From Castor canadensis (taxonomy: Eukaryota; Chordata; Mammalia; Rodentia; Castoridae), in assembly GCF_047511655.1 (NCBI RefSeq), contig NC_133390.1:157477583-157541582 (forward strand): DNA of 64,000 nt, in the 5' to 3' direction. Each line of letters starts with the position of its first letter. Positions within the stretch are counted from its first letter, which is position 1. Below, piece by piece: positions 11,613 to 24,700 of the stretch. A model generated the notes under the pieces. The model was not told the DNA's origin, did not search any database, and saw only the letters and a program-made list of their open reading frames with translations. The position numbers and the translations under genes were made by a program.

Positions 11613-11855
11613 CTGAAGAGCCATAACAAACAAGCTCAGTAACAGATGGACCCTGAGAATAGAAACCAGTTTCCCAGGCCAAAGCAATATCTGAGGAAGA
11701 AGTTCCCACTGAAACTCCCAAGGCTGTCATGCAGATTAACAGACACATGCAGCAAATGCCTCAGCAGATCCTATTGTGCACAGGCTGTTTTAGAAACAAA
11801 CAAGGGTCATTTCCTTTTGGTAGAGTTTACCATGTTCTGTAGGAAACCCTCTTTT

Positions 11856-11943
11856 GTATGTGTGTGTTTGTGGTGACAGGAATCGAACCCAGCACCTTGA
11901 GTGTGCTAGGCAAGTGCTCTAACATTGAGCTCTACACCCAGCC
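11856..11943 (-). mobile_element. ID-like SINE
   Basis: Plus-strand 'GGAATCGAACCCAGCACCTT' and 'GCAAGTGCTCTAACATTGAG' are the complement of B and A box regions. This copy is nearer to a tRNA-like ID form than most others here. Confidence 0.8.
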
Positions 11944-12204
11944 TTCACATAACTCCTGAGCAAAGAAGTGAACCAAAGTCCTAACTCCAAATATTCCATG
12001 TTACCGTGTCTTGGGGTTGTTTTCATGATGCCCACAGAACAAAATAACTGCAGTAGACAATGGGTCAAGAGCTTCTTCTCACAGCCTATTAACGGGTAAT
12101 GGCATTTTCCAAAATTCCAAGTGCTCTCAGACCTGAAGGCAAAGAATGAACTGACAGGCTAATAGAGTTCCATGAGGGAAATCGTCAGGCAAAACAGATT
12201 GACT

Positions 12205-12291
12205 AGGGCTGGTGGAGTGGCTCAAGTGGTAGTGCGCCTGCCTGGCAATCGTGAGGCCCTAAGTTCAAACTCCAATCCCTCCAAAAAAACA
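12205..12291 (+). mobile_element. ID-like SINE
   Basis: 'GCTGGTGGAGTGGCTCAAGT' head, 'CAATCGTGAGGCCCTAAGTT', short A-tail. It sits just beyond the CDK5RAP1 3' end, between the two convergent genes. Confidence 0.88.
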
Positions 12292-12559
12292 GCAAGTAAG
12301 GTGAGGCAACAGGCAGCTGAGTCACTGGCATCAAATAAAAATGTCAGAAAGATCTAGAGCAGTCTCCCAAGCAAGTGGTCTCCCCTCCATCCTTTCCTTC
12401 AGGCTCTATCACATAGGGTCCAGAAAGAAAGACAGAGGTTGGCAGTGACTGCAACAGAAACTAGGCTGGGAAACACTAAAACAGAGGTGTAGAGAAAACA
12501 GTAACACTTGGTTAGAAATACCAACCAACACAAAAGTGAAAAGTAGAGAGACAAAGGGG

Positions 12560-12762
12560 GCATTTAGTTTAAGTAAATTTAATGACTGTAGAAAGTGTTC
12601 CCATAGTAGCAAAGATGCGTCTTCCCATTTGATGCAAAGTTGCTTCTCCTTTTTCCTTGCAGCTCCGTCTCCAAAGTTTCACTGCCTCTTCCAGCAGTGA
12701 CCAGACATGTCTCCTGCCTTATGAGAAGGACTGCCCAAGTGCACTGAGGCCAGCCACTCAGG
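12560..12762 (-). other. CDK5RAP1: CDK5RAP1 3'UTR (inferred)
   Basis: The stretch between the stop codon and a minus-strand ATTAAA at 12578-12583 gives a short 3'UTR of about 200 nt. The exact cleavage site is not visible from sequence alone. Confidence 0.6.
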
Positions 12763-15700
12763 TCAGCAATATGCCAAGGAGTCTTTCAGAGTGGTCCTAC
12801 AGAGGCCATGTCCTTTGAGTGTCTGAGAGCTGGCAGAGGTGATCTAAAAGAAAACCAGTCAAAGGCAAGGTAACCAGGACTGCACCATGGGGACTGAATG
12901 TAGAGCCTCTATAGGAGAGGCACCAAAAGGAAGCTGATGGAGGTGACAAGCCAGCAGAGATGGTGTGGCTCCTGTGTGCCTCCAACTCTGGGATAAGAGA
13001 TGTCTGATGCAACAACAATGCATAAAAAGTAAGAAGTCAGGGTGGGGGGGTGACAAAGGAAAATGATGGAGGGGGTGAATTTCATTAAGATATATGTAAG
13101 CACTTTTGTAAATATCACAATGGACCTCCAGTACAACAATAAAAAAAAGTATTTTTATGTAAGCAAAAATTAATTGGAGGTGCTCTAAGAATGGTGCAAG
13201 TAAAAAAAAAAAAAAAAAAGTCAGTCACTGCTCCAGTCAGTCCAGTCCTCCCCAAACAACTGTTTGTCCCTTTTCTTTTGGGAGGTGGTTCAGTCCCAAT
13301 TCTAAACATAAGATTTGGATGTGAGCCACCTGTCTTCTGGTCCCAGGAGTGAGCTGGGACCCACGCTGGGCTAGTTAAATCCATCATTAGAATATTTACA
13401 GCCATAATTTGGTGGGAAAAATTTCTCTTTCCTCTCTAATTGAGGGCTGAAAGGCTGGGACCCCAAAGTTACCAGTGGTCACATTCCTCACCAGAACAAG
13501 TCAGTCCATTAGAAAATATTTACTGAGTGCTTATTGTATACTAGGAATTACCCCAGCTGCTAGACATACAGAGGTAAACAAAACAGGTATTTCCGTGCCC
13601 TCAAAGGAGCTTTTAGAATAAGACAGGTACTAAGTATATATACAGATGCTTTCAGACACTGGAAAGTGCTATGGAGATAAAGCAGGTTAAGGACGTAAAC
13701 CAGGACGAAAGTAAGGCAGCGAAATTGCTTCAAAATGACAATGTCCAGGAAAGTCCTAAGAAGTGATATATGAAAGTTAAAAAGAAATCCAGGAGAATCT
13801 GATGAATCTTAGTAATTTTTGAAAAAGGATCTAACTAGGTAGCCCAGGCTAGCATTAACTCATAATCTTCCTGCCTCGGTCTCCCCAGTGCTGGGACTAC
13901 AGGCATGAGCCACAATGCCTGACTTAAAAATATTCTTTTTTTTTTTTTTTTTTTTTTTGCTTTTTAGTGGTACTGGGGTTTGAACTCAGGGCTCTGAGCT
14001 AGCTAAGCTAGGCAGGCCCTCTACCATTTGAGCCACTCCATCAACCCTTTTTTGTGAGGGTTTTTCGATATGGGGTCTTGGGGACTATCCTCCAGTTAAT
14101 ATTCTTAATGTAGGTGATAGTTACATGGAAAAGTCATCAAAGAATTTACTTTTAATGTGAATAATTTTCTATATTTATGATATATTTCAAAATAATAATT
14201 CATTTAAAAAATACAGAAGCAAAAGACCAGGGAAGAGACTTAAGAGACATTCTGTAGAAAAAGCTGAAACAAGCTACAGATGGAGAGTGCAGGAAAGCAC
14301 GTAACTATTTCTAGCTTGAGCAACTGAGTGGTGCCAGAGTGGTTCCTGAGATGGAGAAGGCTTGAAAAGAAGAAAATTGCAGCAAAGTGGGAGAAATTAA
14401 TTCTATCTTGGCCACATTAAGTTTAAGATGTAAGAGAGATGGGAGGTAAATGCAAATTTCTTGAGAGAACAGGGAGAAATGAAAGAGAAGGCACAAGAGG
14501 CAGCAATGACATTAGAAGATGTCATTTGAAGACATTCCAGGTAGGGCCAAGTGTAGTGGCTCAAGCCTATAATTCTAACTTCTCAAAAGGCAAAGATTGG
14601 AAGGATCACAATTCAAGGCCTGCCCAACAAAATGTTCGGAAGACCCCATCTCAACCAATGGCTGGATGTCGTGGTACATGCCTGTCATCCCAGCTATGCA
14701 GGGAAGCACAAATAGAAGGATCCTGGTCCAGGCCAGCCCAGGCATAGAGCAAGACCCTATCTCAAAAATAACCAAGGCAAAAAGGTGCTCAAGCGGTAGA
14801 GCACCCACATAAAAAGCACAAGGCCCTGAGTTCAACCCCAGTACTGCCTTTAAAAAAAAAAAGTCCCAAGTGTGAAGACAGCACGTATGGGTAGAGAGGC
14901 AAGTAGGCTGGTAAAAATAAAGAGACAGGAAGTTTCATCTGATTTTAACAACATGCAACATGAGACAAAAACATTAGCAAAGATGAGTGATGGCATAGGC
15001 GAGTGGAGATTTAAGGAGAAAGAGTGGGAAGGCAATTGAATAGGAAAATATAGTAGGATGACAACTTCAGAGCCATACTGTAGGTTCATTTGCATTTTGT
15101 AGTCTTCATGCAGCAAAGACTTTTTTTTTTGCAGAACTGGGGCTTGAACTCAGAGCCTCGTGCTTGCTAGGCAGGTGCTCTACCCTTTTTTGCATTGGTA
15201 TTTTCAAGATAGGGTCTAGAGAACTATTTGCCCAGGTTGGCCTAAAACCTTGATTCTCCTGATCTCTGCCTTCCCAGTAGCTAGGATTACTGGTGTAAGC
15301 CACCAGCACCCAGCTTGGCAAAGACTATTAATCCCCCAACATCCCTTCTCTTCTTGTTCCTCAATAACAGAACTCCCAATCTTTAGCTGGCCATTCAGAA
15401 TGAAGACCATACCTCTCAGCTTCTTGGTAGTCAGGTGTGTCATGTGTATGGAGCTTCTGCAAAGCATCCTGAAAGGAAGAGGGCATGCCCTTCTCCTCTC
15501 ATTGTTTTTCCCCTTCCTACTTGATAAAATACAGACATGGTGGCTAGAGCAGCCATCCTGGATATGAGGTGACCTGGACAAAGGCAGAACAAAAGACAGA
15601 GAACCTTTGAGCCCTGAGAGTCAGGAAGCAACCTATAGGCACCAGTCCTGGACGCTCCATATCCAGAGTCTTAGGAGGAAGAGGACTCCTATCTTATAGA

Positions 15701-18700
15701 AGCCACTGTATTTTGAGTTTTCTGTAAACACCCATAACCTAACCCATTATCTACCTGCACTTCTCCCAGCGATGTTCAGTTCTTGGAGGCAGATGCACAG
15801 TAAGCAGGTGACCACTGGGGTTGCAGTTTAGACGAAGAAGGAAAAGGAAATAAGAAAGTGAAATTTATGAGGCTCTAGTGCAGCTCAGAGACTCTAAGTG
15901 GAAAGAACTTGGGGACAACAGAGATTGGTGACAGAGAAGGAACCAAAAGACCCCTGGTCACAGCTCCTTCTTCATATTAGTCCTTTGTGTTGAATTTATG
16001 TCACTTGAGAACAAAAGAGTTTTGAGTAACTCAACATCACCTTTCTTTCTGTCCAAATAGAATTTTTCCATTTTGCAAAAGAATACCATACTAATACTGC
16101 AACCCCTTTTTCTCCAAGTGAGCCATAGCTACAGTGGGAAGAAAGTTAGAGGAGGTATGAGAAAACAACTAAAAGTCAAAGAAGCAAACTTTCAGAAGAA
16201 AGACAAAAATTACCAAGGAAAAAAAGAATGACTAGAGTAGTCTATGAAGGATTATTTCCCGATCAATCTCATTGCTGACTGGTAGGAATCACTTCACTTA
16301 GGAAATTCGCAAGTAATGTTTAAGGAAGACATTTTTGTAAGCCACAGTCAAGGCAAGGACAAAAGAGAGCGGGATCATTTAGTCCCATCCAACAAAATAA
16401 TTGTGCTCTGAGTTTTTTGTCAGATGGACAGAACAAGGGAGCATAGTTCATGCAGGAACAGAAAAGTTCTGAGTGGTGATAAAATGTCCAGATTGAGTTA
16501 CAGAAGTTACGTATCAAGAGAATGAGCCTCCTTTGCATGCAAGTCATGAGGTATGGCTCCCATCACTCAAGGCAGGTAATAAAAGCAAGGACAGAAAGCA
16601 GAGTGGAAGCTGAGGCACAATGAAGTAAGCAGGGCATCACTGGGCAACATCAGCAGAAATAGAAGCACCCTGTCTGCATCTCTCCCTACGTGCAGAGAAG
16701 CATCTCTGCTCCTGCTCACTCGTCAGAACATGCCCTGCCAGCAACTGGTTCCAAGGCAAAGAGAACCAAAAAGAAGGGAAGATGGCAGTGGCAGACCTGT
16801 GGCAGTATGAGAAGAGAAGGGAGGAAGGAAGGAAGGGAAGAAGACAGGAAAAACAGGAGGACTATCCCCCAAGTAAAGGGGGAAAAAGAAGGGAAAATTC
16901 ATAGGCGTACAGCTACATCTGCCAGCCCAGGAAAGGAACCCAGGACACCAGAGCACATGTAAATTAAGGACTGTGGGTATCAGAAATCACAAAAGGTGTG
17001 TTGACCTCTGGCAGAGCACACCCTCAACTCACTCAAAATCACTTACACTCCTGGGCTCTCTGCTCAGGAAATCACACACTACTACATCTCCAAGCTAACC
17101 ACATATCCCACCACCACCAAAAAAAAATCCCTTCCAGAGAAGGGGAAAAGGTAAGAAAAGCAAAAGGCATTAGCTAGGAGCAATCTAAAATTCAATCCAA
17201 AGTGCCCTTACACAGGTTGAAAAGAAATTTTTATTTTAATAAAAAATTGCTCTACAAAAAAACTTTATCCAGATTATCTAAACCAACACTTATTTCACAA
17301 TGCAAAAACCTAAAGCAACATCTTACCTTCACCAGAACATAGTCCCCAGGCTGGGCTCTGACCTTGAGCCCAGGGTTAGTGGCATCCTCCATCTCTGCAT
17401 CAGGGAAGATCACCTTAAGGTTTCCATCATTCCGGCCACACAAGTCAGCAGAAGAGCGTTTACTGAGCTGCAGAAAGAAAAGAGAAGAGTTTATGCATCT
17501 GTCACAGTCGTAAGTTCCAAGTGGGTCAAAACTGCCTTCTCTGTCTCAGACCCTCTAGGTTTTTTACCACAGAGCATTCCTCAACGAAGAAATCCTAAAG
17601 GCTCAATGTCTACTGCTGCTTCACCAACAAAGCCAGGGCAGGGCATGCAACAGAACTCCATCAAGTTTTGCTAACTATATTTTAATGAACGAATCAATGA
17701 GACTTTGCAGGACTGCCTTTTGCAGAAATGAACTTGCAACGAGCCCAGGTACTTGTGGATGATGAAACCAACCAACTTTCATGTTTCCCCATCTCATACT
17801 AATCATTTGGGTAGGAATGCTCAACAACTGTTTGGCCTGCTTACTTTCCCCTACATTTGAAGCCAGAGTCTCCTTCACAACCTGGGGCCAGAAGAAGCAA
17901 ACCACTTTCTCTTTCCCTTCCAGCAATGACACAATGACAGAAACCAAATTTACCTCCAGCCTTAATCAGGAAACAGGATAAAACATAAGAAACAACTGTT
18001 TTCGACACTAGACAGCAGATCACACAAGGCTGTAAGAGAAGTGGGCCCTCCAATCACTCCCTCCTTTCAACCAGGAGGCCTGTACCAGCCTAGAGGGAAA
18101 TTTCATGCAGGACATAGAGGTTCTCTCTCCATTAAGACAGAGAAAGGATCAATGTTCAGGCTGCCTGAGGTAGCTAAAAATTCTGAAGCTAATTTTGGAG
18201 AGAAGAGAGCTACACAGAAAAAGAGCTCTAGAAATATGTATGGGTTCCCTTGAGTCTGCTGACTACTAATATATGCATGTGCAGAGTAAAACTTCATGGA
18301 TTAGGCCAACAGAGTAACCTGGAAACTGTCAGCTAAACAGCTCCCAGAGCTCACACAGTGCTAGAAATCATTTGTTCTACCACAGACAGTCTTCATTGGC
18401 TCCTTGGGACATTCAGTAACAACACCTGAAAGACCACATAATTAGTTGCAAGGCTTAACTATCCCTGAAATAAAAAAGCATTTCTAACAAAGCTTAAAAA
18501 AAAAAAAAAATCTGAGGGCTGAGTGGAGGTAGCTCAATGGTAAAAGTACCAATAACAATGATGGAATCAGCACAGAGATGTTAAGTCAACTTTAACAACT
18601 AAATACACAGATGAAACTTAAGTTTCACAGGAGAATAAGAACATAAAAAGGAAAGAAGTAGAAAATATATAAAAAGGAACCAAAGGTACCTTATAGCAAT

Positions 18701-21700
18701 GAAAAATATAGTATCAAAAATTCAGTGGGTGATTGCAGATCAGACACTGCCAAAGAAAATAATGCTGAACCTAAACAAAATGAAATGGAGACAGAGACAG
18801 AAAAAAATGAACAATCTCAGTGACCTATGGAACAATATCAAATGGTTGGACATAGGCATAATTGGAGGACAGAAGGAGATAAGAAACAGTAAGGAGAAGT
18901 GAAGAGGGAACAATACAGAAAAACGTTTGAAAACTAATATGAAATTTCTCCAGATTTGATAAAGACCATAAACCCAGAAACTAAAATGCCTAAACAAACA
19001 CCGAAGAAAACACAAAGGGTAAACACAAAGGAAACTATACCAAGACACATTAAACTGCTAAAAATACTGACAAAGCAAAAAATCTTAAAAGCAGCCAGGG
19101 AAAAGAGACATTTTATGTACAAAGGAAGGAAAGTAAAATTATCACACACATCAGAAGTATAGTGTCACACACAGACAGAATGTCACCTTCCAAATGTCAA
19201 CCTAAAATTCAATACTCAAGGGAAATAAATCTTAAAAACATAAAGACTTTTTCAGAAAAACAAAAGCTGAGAGGATTCATTGCCAAAAAACCTGCACTGA
19301 AAGAAACATTAAACTTAGTTTTTCAAGCACAAAGAAAATTCTATCAAATGGAGCTTCAATGTGGACATTAGATCAAGGGCAAACACAACAATGGGATTGG
19401 ACTATGAGCACATGATAAAAGCGAGAGCACACAAGGGAGGGGTGAGGATAGGTAAGACACCTAAAAAATTAGCTAGCATTTGTTGCCCTTAACGCAGAGA
19501 AACTAAAGCAGATACCTTAAAAGCAACTGAGGCCAATAGGAAAAGGGGAACAGGAACTAGAGAAAAGGTTAGATCAAAAAGAATTAACCTAGAAGGTAAC
19601 ACCCACGCACAGGAAATCAATGTGAGTCAATGCCCTGTATAGCTATCCTTATCTCAACCAGTAAAAACCCTTGTTCCTTCCTATTATGGCTTATACTCTC
19701 TCTACAACAAAATTAGAAATAAGGGCAAAATAGTTTCTGCTGGGTATTGAGGGGGTAGGGGGAAGAGGGAGGGGGCGGAGTGGGTGGTAAGGGAGGGGTG
19801 GGGGCAGGGGGGAGAAATGACCCAAGCCTTATATGCACATATGAATAATAAAAAAAAAAAAAAATGGAGCTTCAATGTGCAAAAGAATGAAGATGGCCAG
19901 AAATAGTGAACTTTTTTCTCATTTTTTAAAGATTAAAAAAAAATAATTTTCCTCAAAGAAAAACATCAATGACTTGGGATACAGAAGTAAAAATCTATAA
20001 CAATCACATAAAAAATAAGAAGGATCAAAATACATTGTTATAAGGATCTTATATTACACATGTTGAAAGATGTCCTATCTGAGTTTAAAACAATGACCAA
20101 AAGGAGGCAAATAGGGACTTTCAAATCCTGCATTATATCCTTGTTCCATTTGCCCTTAGAAAATCAAGCTCTACTTGCTGGGTTTTTTTTGTTGTTTTTT
20201 TGTTTTGTTTTGTTTTGTTTTGGGCAGTACTCGGGCTTGAACTCAGGGCCTCACACCAGCCTAACTGCTATACTCTAAGTGATCAAAAACACAGGAGGGA
20301 GCTTAGTCTTTAATACTGCTTTTGGGAAACAGCAGCCAAGTAAGATTTAATAAGATTCTCTACTATTCCCTGCAAAATACTTACCTGTTATAAAAGGAAA
20401 AAAAAAAAGTTTACAGTCAAGAAGCCTAGCAGATACCATTTTCATGAAGTTTTCAAAGAAGCATCAGCAGTAGTGAGACAAATCAAATTTGTATGCCACC
20501 TCTTAGGATACAATTAAGAAACTTACATGTGGTCTGAGGGTGCCTGGTAGTAACCTAACAAGGTTAATTTCCCAATTTTGATACCTCTACTACAGTTGTG
20601 TAGTACATACTACAGCATTCATGGGTTTGGGACATGAAGTTAGTATCTTGCTCTCAGATTATTCACGGGAAAAAAATTCTTTGTACTGTACTTACAACTT
20701 TGGTGTAGATTTGTGATAATTTTATAATTTACTATCAGTACTTTACAAAGAGTACAGGTTCCATGATTTAAATGAATCAAGTGCAAAAGAACATTCATGA
20801 GACAAACAGGAATACTAGAACACTAGCTAAATATTTGATAATATTAAGAAATTTTTGCCAATTATTTGCAGATATGATATTAGTATTATGCTTATACAGT
20901 TTTTTTTTAAAGTCTTTTTCTCTTAGAGATACATACTGAAGTATTTACTAAAGAAATAATGATTTCATATGCTTGATTCAGAATAAGCCAGTAGGGATAG
21001 CAGAAATGAAGAAAGATCAGCTAGCTATGTTTTGAGAGGGTTGAGGCTAGTTAATAGACCATGGGTGTTTGTTACACTACTCTCTCTATATCTATACATG
21101 TTATAAATTCTCCATAATATAAAAACGGGGGATATGTGGGAACATAGGTTCTGGAGTAAGACAGACCTGGGTCAGAATCTGGTTCAGGTTTGTTGGTTGT
21201 GGCTGTTTCTGTTTTTGCCATTTGGCTTAGGCTGATACTATCAGAGAGTCCCAACAAACACAAACAGCAGACATACGGTTGCTTTGATGCTGCCATATCC
21301 CACAGCAAAGAGCAGGACAGTCCTCCTCAACCAGGACTTGGGAAGAGCCACAGAGAGGGCCTGCCTCTCCAATGACTGGAGCCGGTCACTTCACAAAAGA
21401 TCTGGGTCCCTGACTCAACTCAACTTATCCCATTTTTTCATGCTGTAAATGATGGCAAGGTCCTCAGGCTTACCCAAGAAGCCTACAGGCACCTCAAATT
21501 CCTCAAGTACAGTACCTTTCTGTACTTCCTATAGTCATACTGTAGAAAGTATGACTTTAAAAAAAGGAAAGCAAATGACAGAACTGATTCTAAAAATATA
21601 CATATGATTTTGCTTCCAGGAAGATGGAGTAAACATGTCTCCTTAGTGTTTCTGCTAAGTGCAACTAAAAATCACAAAGATTATATATAAAACAAACATA

Positions 21701-24700
21701 AGACACTGAAAAAAGTTCAGTGAACAATAGAAACTACCCAATATAAACAGAAAAGAGAATACAGACTGAAGAGAAAGAAAAAAAAAAGAACAGAGTCTTA
21801 GGTACCTGTGGAACAATAACAAAAAATCTATTATGGTTGACATTCATCATGGAATTACAGAAGAAGAGAAAGGGGGCTAAGAAAGTATTCAAAGAAATAG
21901 GGGCTAAATACTTCTCAAATTTGGCAAAAGATATGAATTCCTAGCCAGGTACGGTGGCACACATCTGTAATCCCAGTCCTTGGGAGCCTTAGGCAGGAAG
22001 ATCGTGAATTTGAAGCCAGCCTGGAGACCCTTTATCAAAGGAAAAATGAAACAAAATATAAACTCCTGACAAAATAAATCCAAAGAAATCAACACCAAGT
22101 CAAACTTCTGAGCACTAAACACTTACGAAAAAGTCTTGAAAGCAGTAAGAAAGAAATGACATCTTCCCTAAAAGGAAAAAAAATCACAATGAAAAGTTTC
22201 ATGATTTCTCATCAGAAACCATGGGGACCAGAAAGAAGTGGCACAACATTTTTTAAGAGCTGAAAGAAAAGCATTATCAATCCAGAATATAATATCCAGC
22301 AAAAATATTCGTCATGAATGAAGAGGAAATGACGATATTCCAAAATGAAAGAAAACCAAGAGAATCTGTCACCAGAGTGGCTAAAAGAAGTTCTCTAACA
22401 GAAAAGAAAAAGTAAAAGAAGGAACCCTGGAACATCAGGAAGGAAGAAAAACATGGTGGCATGACTATACACACAGGAAAATCTCAAAGAAACTACAAAA
22501 ACAACAAACCAAAAAAAAAAACCTACAACAACTGAGTTCAACAAGGTCACAGGATAAAAGATAAACACAAAAAATTTAATTACAGGGCTGGAGGTGTAGC
22601 TCAAGTGGAAGAGAGCCAACCTAGCAAGTGCAAGGCCCTTAGTTCAAAGCCCAAAACTGGAAAAAAAAAATTCAATTGCAGCCAGGCGTCTGTGGTGTGT
22701 GGCAGCCCACCCTATAAAGCCCAGCATTCAGGAGGCTGAGGCAGGACGATCAACAGTTTGAGGCCAGTCTGAACTACATAGGCACACCCCCTACACACAC
22801 ACACCCAAAAAAAGCAGTGTAAAAAAACTTCAACTGCTTTTCTATATAGTAGCAATGATCATGGATCCCAAAACTGAAAATACCATTTACAATAGCTCCA
22901 AAAATGTTTTTAAATGAAATACTGAGATATAAATATTACAAAACATGTATAACATTGAAAACTACAAAAACACTGATTTACAAAAAACAAACATAATTTA
23001 AATAATTGAGAGACATACTGTATTGTAAACAAAAAATAAAATAGATACATATGGCCTCACCCCCTCGACCAGTACCAGCTGGGTACAACCCACAGAGGTC
23101 TTATTGGCTTCAGAAGCTTCTTCTCGGAAGACAGTGATAAGTTCCTCCAAACGCCTTAATTTTACTTCTTCTGGGACATCGTCCTTCAGCCTGTGATATG
23201 CCCGTGTCTTCTATTAATTAAAAAAAAAATGGAGGAGGTTACTAAGGACCTGGAAAATCCACTCTCAGGGATTATAGAGAAAATATGTTCATTCTACCTG
23301 CAACTTACAAATATATGTACAAAAACCCAAGCCTGAATTTGATCTATTTCTGGGATTCTGGGAGTACTGCATAAGAAAAAAGTAACTCTGAACTGTAATC
23401 ACATTTTTACAAGGTTAAAACTCTAAATTTAGAACATGATAATCACAAACTCAAAATTACTCTTCATATTTACCCTGTGGTTACAATTGGACATATACTA
23501 AGTGATTCATACACCAGGTTATTCATCAGCAGTTTATAAAGACACAAGGTGCAAAGCAGTCTAATGCTTACCAATAGGCACCTAGTAAATTATAGTACTA
23601 TGCACTTGTTAATAAGAATGATAGCGGGGGGGGGATAAAGGAGAATGATGGAGGGGGTGAATTCAATTATGATCTATTTGATATATTGTAAGAACTTTTG
23701 TGTAAATGCCACAATGTACCCCCAACATAACAATAAAAATTTAAAAAGAGAAAATGATAGCTCTAAGCCAAGCATGGTAGTACATGAATATAATCCCAGC
23801 ACTCAGGATGCTGAGGCAGGAAGATACTGGAGTTAGAGGCCAACCTCGGCTACATAGTGAGACACTGCCTCAAAAAAAGAAAAGAAGAAAGCCAGGCATT
23901 CAGTGGCTCACGAATATAATCCTAGCTACTTGGGAGGCTGAGATTGGGAAGACTGTGGTTCAAGGCCAGTCCAGGCAAACAGTTTGAGAGATCCCCCCAT
24001 CTACAAAATAACCAGAGCAAAATATGACTGGAGGTGTGGCTCAAGAGGTAAAATGCCTGCTTTGCAAGTGTGAAGCCCTGAACTTAAACCCCAGTCCCAC
24101 TGAAAAATAAAAAAAGGTACATTTTGTCATATAGTAGACAAGAGTTAAGTAGAAAAAAGAAAAAGAAGTGGATAGTAAGAGCCTGTGGTTTTACAAGGAC
24201 TGTTTGCAGCCACTTTCTTTTCTGCCCAGCTATCCAAATAGCCCCACGCTGGTCAGGATTGCTGGCAGCCCTCCCCCATACCAGTCTCACCTGTCTCATA
24301 CTATAGGCAAAGAGGAAGCCCATGTTGTACTGAACTTCCCGAAGCAAAGACACTGTTTGAAGATGATCTTCCTCTGTCTCCCCACAAAAGCCAGCAATGA
24401 AGTCACTGCTGAGGCTCACACCTGTCATACACAACAAAGGACAAAGGACAACAGGGTGTTGCTGCTTACCTTCAAGAGGAACATTTGGTATTATGGAGTA
24501 GAGGGAGGCAAAGCCATTGCAAGGCCTTCCCCAGGGCTACTCAGTCTCATCCAGGAGAACAGTCATTACAGAGCAAGGGCGGAGGGGCTACCTGCCCACC
24601 ACTTTCTAGCCACAGCTATTTCTTAGCCCACATTTCCAGAGCACTGAAAAAGATATTTTCACTTCAAAGGCGAGATTTAGAGGCACATTAGGAATCTACA